Of a stretch of 31,714 nt of DNA, positions 8,501-15,984 are shown piece after piece. The notes beneath the pieces were generated by a model. That model saw only the letters and a program-made list of their open reading frames with translations. It was not told the origin of the DNA and ran no database searches. Each line of letters starts with the position of its first letter. The stretch's first letter is position 1. Both the position numbers and the translations under genes were made by a program. This DNA is from a virus, in the IMG/VR virus record IMGVR_UViG_3300035670_000886, positions 1 through 31,714 of that record; one strand, 5' to 3'.

Positions 8501-11500
8501 ACGCTTTCTACTGTTATATACTTTTTAACAAATCTATTTAATGCACTTTTTCCTCTTTTCAAACCAAAATAAAAATAGAAAGGAGACCCAACCTTGAAAT
8601 TTTCATCGTTAATATCTGTGACAGGGTACTCACTAAAGGTTTCATCGTTAATACTTCTATTATAAATATACCCTAATCCGTAACCTGAGTCCGGCTTCAT
8701 ATATTTTATAGGTGTAATTACAGGACTGTAGAAAAAGTCGTCTCCCTGATATTTGGATGAATAAATAACGTCAGTAGTCCATGTGTTTAAATCGGTACCA
8801 AATAACTCTCCGTTATTGTTTACCTTCCACATATAATATGGAACCAACTGTGTTTTTTCGTATCCAAAAGTATTTGTAGGACCGTCAGGTAACAATCCAA
8901 AAGTGGTAACACCATTGGTTAAGATTCTCCTTAAGATAACATCAGATTCAAACCAAATACCAAAGGTCTCATCTCCAACATAAATTTGGTCATTTCTATA
9001 ATCAGCCTCCAAAAATGGTGTAACTCCAATCTCAGAATTTATACTGACCATCTGAGCAAAGTCACCATCAATCCTCGAATCAAAGAAACTTTGGTCGTCT
9101 CTAGAAAATATTTTTGATATCGAAGCATCACCCAAATTAAGTAAATCTTCTAAGAAATTAGAATTTTGTAATCTACTAATAATAAATAAATTAATCAAAT
9201 TACTATTGTCCGCATATGATGTGGTTCTTAATTTGTCCATGATATATTCACCAAATACATCAGATAAAACAATCTCCTTTAAGTATTTGTTTTTTGGTCC
9301 CAAATCCATAATAGTAGTTGGGAACCATATATTTCTTTTATTCGTTCTGTACCTGTCATATCTAGTAGATTCTTGTCCCAAAAATTTGTCTGTGTTGTCG
9401 TTATATGGTGTAGACCTATAATAAAAAGTGTTTGTGTCAGTATTAAAATATATAGGTCCTTGGAATTTTAAATTGTCATTGGGTTGTTGGGGGTCACCAC
9501 AATATTTGTATCTAGATACCTCATTGTCTGAATCATAAAAAGTTTTTTTCTGAAATGATGGATAATATAATGTGCCATTTATCCAATTATTCTGAAACAT
9601 CTCACCAATAATTCCCTGACAAACAGCAAACATAAACCTCATTCTCGTTCTGTATTCAAAAAACGCTTCAATATCTCTTGGTATTGTTAAAATTAATTTT
9701 TTAATTACAAATCTATAACAACCATTTACTAATCGTTCATTACTTTCTATTAACGCACCTGGAATATCACAAGGATCTTCTATTGTAAAACTTTCACCAG
9801 AACCAACATAACAATCTAATGGTACCATACCTTCACAAGAAAAACTTTCGAGTATTGATGATGAGTAATCTGACCCATAATCATCTGAATCTTCTTGAGA
9901 GTCTTCATAATTTCCACTACTATCTGTCGGTTGAAAAGATAAGTCATTACCTATTACTTCAATTTCACCATCATCAGAAATTGCATAGATTTTAAAATTA
10001 AGGTTTAGATGTAAACCATACCTTCTAAAATAGATATCATCAGTATCAATATCAGAAGGTTCATCCCAAAAATCAGAAGATGGTATTCTATCACTTCTAA
10101 AAATTAAATTGGTACTTGTACTTAACGTTGTTACGGGTTGGTCTCCACCATATGGGTCTGATAGTTGTGGGTTAGCACCAAAATATAAACTAGAAAAAGT
10201 TATAACGTCCTTTGGGTTTTCAATATCCCTATTATCTACATTTTGTTTTGAATATTGAAATCCACATCCTTCAATTCTTTGTTGAAATGAATTTGCAATC
10301 GGATTAGTTTGTACATTTACTAAGTCTATTTCTCCTCCTTCAAATAACTCATTAAGTTGATTTAATTCGGTTTCATGGGTAAAACTTTTATCGACGGAAA
10401 CATATTTGTTTGGTGCTTTAGTATTAAATTGTACCCAATCGTCTTCAGGAAACATTAGGGTAAAAGACGGATTCCACAAATTAGGTAAGTCCATCAGATC
10501 ATATGGTCCTCCATTATTATTGGTAAAATCCACACTAGAATTAGAATTATAAGATTGCACAAATAACAAATCGTGATCCACATTATATTTTCTCTGATGG
10601 TGTGGTACCGGTGTTCTATTATCTTGTCTCCAAACATTTGTTTTAAGAGTACTACCTGAATAATTAGTATTTCTTTGTATAGGTATATTTAAGTAATAAT
10701 CACCTTCAACTGTAACATTATTATCAAAATCATACCAATTATTATTACTTCTTCCAAAAAGTTTAGAAATATTATATTTTATACGTTGTCTTGGTGTATA
10801 AACATCAACTCCTCTCACAACAACTGTTATATAAAATGAATTTTTAAAATCTTCAATACCATCAGGGACAACTACGGATTGATCAGGATCTTCTTTATTT
10901 GCTTGACCATTATCACATCCATAATGTTGTGTCCAACCATTTACGATATTTCTAAGTATTGAAGTTTTACTAAAATCAATAAGATTAATAATTTCATTAA
11001 ATGTAAAAGCAGTTATTACTTGGAAATACTCTACACCTGCAGTTTTATCGTATATTTTGGTTTCATTAGGATTATATATTTTTATGGTTGAATCGACAAC
11101 CAAATCACCACTAGGGTCATTTTTTACACCTTTTATTGTTTTTGTAACATATCCTGTTGTAGAAAAATTAGTAGGAACTTCTTTTCCTAAATTCGGGTCG
11201 TTTATTTTATTTGGGTCATTTAACGTAAATAATTGTCCAGCACTTAACCTGTTCTCCATTATTAAAACCAATGGCATATCATATATAGGATCCGATGTCT
11301 CTAAACCAAAAATATCATTTTGTACTGTGGTTGTGATTGCCATAGGAAAATTTGTTTCATAATATTGATTTCTTCTATTCATTAGGTTTAAACCTTGTGA
11401 ATATGTCGGATTGGAATTCACATAAAAATTAGATATGTTAGGGTCTTCATTATTATTAAATGTCATATAAACTGGCGATTTATACCATTCTGAATGATCG

Positions 11501-13503
11501 TCTGGACTGCCACCCCATATATCCTCATAATAACCATCCGTTCTTTGGTCATATCCTGAATGTACCAATTGTCCTGTTAGTAACTCCGCCTCTTCATTGT
11601 TAAAATTACTAGAACACAATGATTTTTTATATGTATCTCCGGCAGATGAACCGATTAAAACTCCAGACGATGTAAATTCTGAAATGTTGTCTAATAATGA
11701 TTGTGAAGTTTCAGAACTATTATCAACCGTCTCCATTCTACATTCACAGGTCTCACAATCAGGATAAGTTAACATAGGTAAAGATATATTCTTAAAGGGA
11801 TTTTCATTAGGAAGTTTCTCTATTAAAGCTTCTTTACAATCCTCTTTATCTATTCTTCTTGATAATAACGCAACCGCTAAACATATTACAAAAATAAATC
11901 CATTTACTATTGCGACTATAAAATTTATTATAAATCTAATTACAGGATATATGAGTGCCAATACGTGTAATAATACTATTAACGTAATAAATGTTGGTGT
12001 TAAAATTGTAAGTAATAGATTAAATAAAAATATAAGTACATTACCATTTCTTTGAGCATCATTTACAGGAAATCTATTATTTTCTGATTGACATGATTTA
12101 TCATTTATCTCTTTGATTCCTATATGTTTTTGTCTTCCTCTACCCCACTTGAATCTATCGATATGTGATGCGACGGTATAAACCTTGTTATAATAAAAAT
12201 TATAAAATGTATCTTCACATTTTATTGCTGAATCGATATCATAATATTCTGACCAATCTAAAGAGAACGCATATGAAGAGTTTCTATTGACAGGTATTTG
12301 GTTTAATTCACTACCAACTCCATTTACCCATCCATGTTCTTTTATGTTTGGTATCAAATAATTTGCCCTTTGTATTTCGTTAGTCAAACCACCTTCAACA
12401 TCCCAACCTATCTTAAACCTATATTTACCTTGTGTTGGTATACCTTTTGATGCGTCGTTTGATACTATTCTATTTCCAAACTCATCAGTAATTAAATATT
12501 CTAGGTTCATAGGTATTTCTATCAACCAAACACCATTTTCATCAATAACATATCCACCATCCGGTAATTTATACTCCTCTAAAACAGGATATCCGTCAGC
12601 GTCTAAATTTATGGTTTGTCTTATACAAAGTATTTTTCCAATTCCTGTAATTAAATCACATAATTTACCTGTATCATTTTTTGGTTTACAATTTCCCTTT
12701 ATATAATCATCTTCATTTGAAGATAAGATGGACCCCATAAACACAGAGTGAGGTTGAATATCTATTCCAAAATTCCTTAAATCAAAATCCACCCTAGTGA
12801 TACCCACATCACATACTTCCCCTTCACCCCAAAAAGATGAAACATTTATATCCAATACTTCATGAACTATTTGTGGTAGTGAATCTAAATCCTCTGACGA
12901 TTTAAATAATTCACCATTAAATTGTTCAGGTACACCCATACCCATCCTTATCAAATCGCTAGGTCTTAATGAAAACTCACCTATGTTTGATAGGTCTAAA
13001 TCCATAACTATTTTTTGTGGACCTGTAGGTACTCCAACAATCATAAAATCGCCAGATTCGTTAGTTCTTACTGTATATTTATAATATTTTTCATATACCT
13101 CTAATACTTCTCTTCTTGTCAATATGTCCTGTCTTGTTGGAAAAGTTCCTGTCGCTGTGTGTCCTAAATATTCATTTTCATATGGAAGTAAATTATATCT
13201 ATAACCATCTTCATTTTTATCACCCGGCGTTCTATATGGATATAGTGTTGATATTATGGGATTATCCGCATCCTCATTTGTTATTTTAATAAAAATAGAT
13301 ATTAATGCGTTTGGTACACCTAACCCACCATTGGCAACAACTCGACCGACAACCACACCATAGTCTGCACAAAATCTTTCATAAAGGTCTTCTTGTGTTA
13401 ATTTTAAAGATAAAATTTCTAAAAAATCAAAATCTTGTTCTATATTAAGTCTGACTTCTCTATCGACACCAATATTTGTTTTAAATCTGTATGATTTGGG
13501 CAT
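8497..13503 (-). CDS. Giant baseplate-operon protein with CnaB-like domain and hydrophobic segment (1668 aa)
   Basis: This is an unrecognised virion-type protein. Residues about 48-170 resemble a CnaB or carboxypeptidase-regulatory-like fold: VVGRVVANGGLGVPNALISI (51-70), a ~75-residue insertion with a polar loop, then the closing strands TNESGDFMIVGVPTGPQKIV (147-166). Residues 488-548 are almost wholly hydrophobic (VLIFLFNLLLTILTPTFITL, later FIVAIVNGFIFVICLAVALL), enough for two or three membrane-spanning helices, bounded by RNGN on one side and SRRIDKEDCK on the other. A Cys motif DCETCEC follows at 582-588. The remaining ~1080 residues are polar and beta-rich, with Asp/Ser-rich stretches near 1210. 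The length approaches a tape-measure protein, but helical repeats are absent and the gene lies inside the baseplate cluster. Its stop overlaps the next gene (ATGA). Confidence 0.75.
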   Translation of the reverse strand: MPKSYRFKTNIGVDREVRLNIEQDFDFLEILSLKLTQEDLYERFCADYGVVVGRVVANGGLGVPNALISIFIKITNEDADNPIISTLYPYRTPGDKNEDGYRYNLLPYENEYLGHTATGTFPTRQDILTRREVLEVYEKYYKYTVRTNESGDFMIVGVPTGPQKIVMDLDLSNIGEFSLRPSDLIRMGMGVPEQFNGELFKSSEDLDSLPQIVHEVLDINVSSFWGEGEVCDVGITRVDFDLRNFGIDIQPHSVFMGSILSSNEDDYIKGNCKPKNDTGKLCDLITGIGKILCIRQTINLDADGYPVLEEYKLPDGGYVIDENGVWLIEIPMNLEYLITDEFGNRIVSNDASKGIPTQGKYRFKIGWDVEGGLTNEIQRANYLIPNIKEHGWVNGVGSELNQIPVNRNSSYAFSLDWSEYYDIDSAIKCEDTFYNFYYNKVYTVASHIDRFKWGRGRQKHIGIKEINDKSCQSENNRFPVNDAQRNGNVLIFLFNLLLTILTPTFITLIVLLHVLALIYPVIRFIINFIVAIVNGFIFVICLAVALLSRRIDKEDCKEALIEKLPNENPFKNISLPMLTYPDCETCECRMETVDNSSETSQSLLDNISEFTSSGVLIGSSAGDTYKKSLCSSNFNNEEAELLTGQLVHSGYDQRTDGYYEDIWGGSPDDHSEWYKSPVYMTFNNNEDPNISNFYVNSNPTYSQGLNLMNRRNQYYETNFPMAITTTVQNDIFGLETSDPIYDMPLVLIMENRLSAGQLFTLNDPNKINDPNLGKEVPTNFSTTGYVTKTIKGVKNDPSGDLVVDSTIKIYNPNETKIYDKTAGVEYFQVITAFTFNEIINLIDFSKTSILRNIVNGWTQHYGCDNGQANKEDPDQSVVVPDGIEDFKNSFYITVVVRGVDVYTPRQRIKYNISKLFGRSNNNWYDFDNNVTVEGDYYLNIPIQRNTNYSGSTLKTNVWRQDNRTPVPHHQRKYNVDHDLLFVQSYNSNSSVDFTNNNGGPYDLMDLPNLWNPSFTLMFPEDDWVQFNTKAPNKYVSVDKSFTHETELNQLNELFEGGEIDLVNVQTNPIANSFQQRIEGCGFQYSKQNVDNRDIENPKDVITFSSLYFGANPQLSDPYGGDQPVTTLSTSTNLIFRSDRIPSSDFWDEPSDIDTDDIYFRRYGLHLNLNFKIYAISDDGEIEVIGNDLSFQPTDSSGNYEDSQEDSDDYGSDYSSSILESFSCEGMVPLDCYVGSGESFTIEDPCDIPGALIESNERLVNGCYRFVIKKLILTIPRDIEAFFEYRTRMRFMFAVCQGIIGEMFQNNWINGTLYYPSFQKKTFYDSDNEVSRYKYCGDPQQPNDNLKFQGPIYFNTDTNTFYYRSTPYNDNTDKFLGQESTRYDRYRTNKRNIWFPTTIMDLGPKNKYLKEIVLSDVFGEYIMDKLRTTSYADNSNLINLFIISRLQNSNFLEDLLNLGDASISKIFSRDDQSFFDSRIDGDFAQMVSINSEIGVTPFLEADYRNDQIYVGDETFGIWFESDVILRRILTNGVTTFGLLPDGPTNTFGYEKTQLVPYYMWKVNNNGELFGTDLNTWTTDVIYSSKYQGDDFFYSPVITPIKYMKPDSGYGLGYIYNRSINDETFSEYPVTDINDENFKVGSPFYFYFGLKRGKSALNRFVKKYITVESV
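11860..12042 (-). other. Sequence coding a 61-residue hydrophobic, membrane-like segment
   Basis: This stretch codes for residues 488-548 of the 1668-aa protein. The segment is nearly uncharged for 60 residues (one Arg and one His), with Pro at 503 and 520 and Gly at 535 breaking it into two or three possible helices. Basic residues follow (SRRID). I see no other comparable hydrophobic run in the proteins of this window. Confidence 0.75.
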
Positions 13504-13586
13504 AAAGTATTATTTTAAGATAAATAGTTATTATCTTAATTTTAAAATTAAATAAAAAAAAGTATATAAATTACTTGATATTCAAG
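13504..13586 (-). promoter_or_regulatory. Intergenic region with two dyads between gp6 and the 1668-aa gene
   Basis: This is the largest gap inside the baseplate module, 83 bases and very AT-rich. One dyad, ACTTGA-ATA-TCAAGT (13573-13587), touches the gp6 stop codon and is followed some 12 bases later by a run of eight T on the transcribed sense (13553-13560), so it could be a weak terminator. A second dyad, TTAAGATAA-TAACTAT-TTATCTTAA (13515-13539), is a perfect 9-bp inverted repeat ending 12 bases before the next ATG. It could be an operator, a processing site or part of a promoter. The leader AAATAATACTTT has no Shine-Dalgarno sequence. Confidence 0.45.
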
Positions 13587-15425
13587 TTATGAGAAGTTAA
13601 CACTTTTCAAAGTTTTGACTCTAACTTTAATATCTCTTTCAGGAAATCTTATTTGATATATCTGATTTGGTTCTGCAAATATATTATCATCAATTAATGA
13701 TATTTCTTTTGTCGCAGAATTTAAATACGGTTGTGATGTTTCATTTGATGAGTATTGTCCTCCGACCTTGTTGAATATTTTAATACTGCTAAGAGTATTA
13801 ACTCCAGGTATTTCTTGAACAATTCTTCTTATATCTGAAACGTTTACATTTTTACCTAAGTTATTAACTAATGGTGAAAAATATGAATTCACACTATTAA
13901 CTATGTTTGTAATGATTAACCCCTGACTTTCTGATGATTCAACAACAACTGAAAACTCGATTTCTAAATCGATTACCTTAGCGCTTTCAACAGAAATATA
14001 ATCATTTATCATTCTATAGTTTGATAAATAATTTGCAATATTTTGTTTTAGTGTATTTGATACCGTTGTTGTTAGTTTTCCTAAATTATCATAAGACAAT
14101 ATCTGAATTTTGATTTTATTGTCCTCTTCAATTATTGCCGCTTTTGCAGGTGCTCCGTACTTACTCGGCATTGTTCTAATCAAGGAGTTATAATCATTTA
14201 TAGTAACCGCTCTTTTCTGTGCTGCGAAGTTAAAAGATACCATGTTTCTAACTTCTTCCGTTGTTGGTAGGTTACCTCCACCTATTGCGGCAGTCACATT
14301 ATTACAACTTAAACTTCTTTTAACATTCTCATTGATATTACTAGATGGTCCATTTACTGAAAAATTAATTGTACCAAAACTATTAATTGTGTTTATACCA
14401 ATGTTTGAGGAGACTCCTCCTCCGATTCTGTAACGAACAAATAATGTTGTGTTTGGTTTTACTGTTTTACCTAATCCAATATTGTTTTGATAATTTTCTA
14501 ATGTTAAAGGTATACCTGTTCTAGTAAACTGTGATAATTGATCGTCGGGTGTTGTTGTTGCCCCTCCAAATATAATTCTACAATAACCTTCGGGAGTATA
14601 TTCACTAATAAATCTATTTTCAGTTTCAATATATCTACCAACTTTTATTCCTGGTTTATCTGAAGGTTTTGTTGGATCTTCAACAAACACTCTATTTTCT
14701 GCCAAAGCATCGACTTCATACCACTTATCTGATGATGTTATAAATTCATCATAGGTTGGAGGACTCGCATATTGCGTACCATCTTTTTGAATTATTGTTG
14801 TTATTTCCAACACATTCTTTTCAGGTAAAAAGAATTCAAAAAAGGGTACAACATCATTTGCATTTACAACTTTTTTAAAAACTTTAGTTATACCATTTAC
14901 AACCACTTCTCTTTTTGTGATTGTATAATTTATAACTTTATTGTTTGAGTCAAAGTTTGGTATTTTCTTTCTGTTAGGAAATCCCTCACTATTATACTGT
15001 GTTGAAAAATCTATATCATTTACATTTTCAAAGAATTGTCCCGCACCAACGAACTGAGACCCCGCCCTTAAGATTCCCAAGTATCTACTGTCCTCAGCAT
15101 CACCAAATGCGGGTACTGTTATTGATATGTCAACTAAAGCAACTGAGGGTCTATTTCCCGGTATTTTTAAACCATAGGTTCTTGCGATATTATATATTGA
15201 TGACTTTTGTTGTGCATATTGTAATACGGTTTCTTGAATACTTCTATCTACATGATAATGTAAATTATCTGTAACCGCAGCGTTCAAATCCAATAAAACG
15301 GAGAATACGGAAGCGTCATTAAAGTTGTCTATTAAGTCAGGGTAGTATTGCTGTGTATAATTAATCAGGTCTTGACGTAAGCCTTCAAAATCTCTTTCTG
15401 TATATGAAATTCTTCTATTTGACAT
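13587..15425 (-). CDS. gp6: Baseplate wedge protein gp6 (baseplate J-like)
   Basis: This 612-aa protein is slightly shorter than T4 gp6 (660 aa). The first 100 residues carry the gp6/gpJ signature: ISYTERDFEGLRQDLINY, then DNFNDASVFSVLLDLNAA near 33-50, then HVDRSIQETVLQYAQ and SSIYNIARTYGLKIPG (75-90), which place the long N-terminal helices seen in the family. The central region (about 300-420) includes GRYIETENRF, IIFGGATTTPDD and VRYRIGGGVSSNIG, resembling the conserved baseplate-J beta core, and the C-terminal part has a ferredoxin-like pattern (IDLEIEFSVVVESSE). Two gp6-type chains and one gp7/gpI chain form each baseplate wedge, with gp25 at the base. The gene follows gp25 by 5 bases, the same order as T4 25-6, and the leader TATTTAATATTT lacks a Shine-Dalgarno sequence. 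Confidence 0.92.
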   Translation of the reverse strand: MSNRRISYTERDFEGLRQDLINYTQQYYPDLIDNFNDASVFSVLLDLNAAVTDNLHYHVDRSIQETVLQYAQQKSSIYNIARTYGLKIPGNRPSVALVDISITVPAFGDAEDSRYLGILRAGSQFVGAGQFFENVNDIDFSTQYNSEGFPNRKKIPNFDSNNKVINYTITKREVVVNGITKVFKKVVNANDVVPFFEFFLPEKNVLEITTIIQKDGTQYASPPTYDEFITSSDKWYEVDALAENRVFVEDPTKPSDKPGIKVGRYIETENRFISEYTPEGYCRIIFGGATTTPDDQLSQFTRTGIPLTLENYQNNIGLGKTVKPNTTLFVRYRIGGGVSSNIGINTINSFGTINFSVNGPSSNINENVKRSLSCNNVTAAIGGGNLPTTEEVRNMVSFNFAAQKRAVTINDYNSLIRTMPSKYGAPAKAAIIEEDNKIKIQILSYDNLGKLTTTVSNTLKQNIANYLSNYRMINDYISVESAKVIDLEIEFSVVVESSESQGLIITNIVNSVNSYFSPLVNNLGKNVNVSDIRRIVQEIPGVNTLSSIKIFNKVGGQYSSNETSQPYLNSATKEISLIDDNIFAEPNQIYQIRFPERDIKVRVKTLKSVNFS

Positions 15426-15430
15426 AAATA

Positions 15431-15913
15431 TTAAATATTAATAATAACAAAATCCCTCGTACCAAAGGTTGAGTTTTTAATTGTGTAATCAATTTTTATT
15501 TTGGCAGTATAATCTTCCGTTCCTTGTCCTGCACGTCTATAAATATCAAACATTTTATATTCACCAGGGTCTGTGTCGTAAGTTTTTAAACTAGAGGCAG
15601 AATTAATATCTTCTCTTTTATATGGTTCAATACTAATATCATTGATTTCTAAGTTTGGTATATACCTTTCAACCGCGTCTCTTATTTCAGATTTTATACT
15701 TTCAAAAGTTATATTATCCATAGGTTCAAAAATAAAATCATAAATTCTTGTACCAAAATCTGGTAGATAATATCTTGAACCTTTTTTAGTGAAAATTAAA
15801 TGCAACAAATTTGTTCTTACCTCCTCATCAGGAGATTCAGACATAGATAGATAGTATCCTTTTCTACTATCCCTAAACGGAAAATTTATACCAAAAGTTT
15901 TATTTAATAACAT
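15431..15913 (-). CDS. gp25: Baseplate wedge protein gp25 (GPW/gp25 family)
   Basis: The 160-aa product contains the gp25/gpW hallmark GSRYYLPDFGTRIYDFIFEP at residues 45-64, followed by an amphipathic helix (ESIKSEIRDAVERYIP) and a strand (LEINDISIEPY). T4 gp25 is 132 aa; here ~30 extra residues fall mainly in the C-terminal half (an insertion with YDTDPGEYKMFD). gp25 joins the baseplate to the tube and sheath and has a lysozyme-unrelated fold shared with other contractile injection systems. It opens the baseplate module directly after the nrdA terminator, so it likely has its own promoter in 15914-15952. Translation probably starts at the ATG at 15913, preceded by ATTTATAT and no Shine-Dalgarno sequence. 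Confidence 0.92.
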   Translation of the reverse strand: MLLNKTFGINFPFRDSRKGYYLSMSESPDEEVRTNLLHLIFTKKGSRYYLPDFGTRIYDFIFEPMDNITFESIKSEIRDAVERYIPNLEINDISIEPYKREDINSASSLKTYDTDPGEYKMFDIYRRAGQGTEDYTAKIKIDYTIKNSTFGTRDFVIINI

Positions 15914-15952
15914 ATATATAAATATAGTATTTATCGTTTTTAAATATATGAT
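15914..15952 (-). promoter_or_regulatory. Candidate late promoter before gp25
   Basis: Sense-strand reading gives AAACGATAAATACTATATTT shortly before the ATG. GATAAATA (15930-15937 on the opposite strand as tatttatc) equals the NATAAATA late-promoter core described for T4-like cyanophages (T4: TATAAATA). It lies about 17 bases before the start and follows the nrdA terminator, so a new late transcript beginning here is plausible. The other strand also carries TATAAATA (15917-15924), pointing away from gp25. The region is so AT-rich that chance matches are a real possibility. Confidence 0.4.
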
Positions 15953-15984
15953 AAAAAAAATCCCTCATTTGAGGGATTTTTTTT
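15953..15984 (-). terminator. Intrinsic terminator after nrdA
   Basis: This is a perfect 14-bp stem: aaaaaaaatccctc (15953-15966), loop attt, then gagggatttttttt (15971-15984). In the direction of transcription it reads A-tract, CCCTC core, loop, GAGGG, T-tract. Because it is symmetrical it can stop transcripts from either side. The A-tract touches the TAA stop of nrdA, so it closes the replication/nrd operon before the baseplate operon. Confidence 0.9.

Noticed and set aside
8497-13503. Tape-measure protein identity for the 1668-aa protein
   Set aside because: It has no long helical repeat pattern, is mainly beta-rich and polar, and sits inside the baseplate wedge operon.
15917-15924. TATAAATA on the plus strand as forward late promoters (also 20846-20853 and 25365-25372)
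   Set aside because: No plus-strand gene follows any of them; I keep only the shared motif as an observation.
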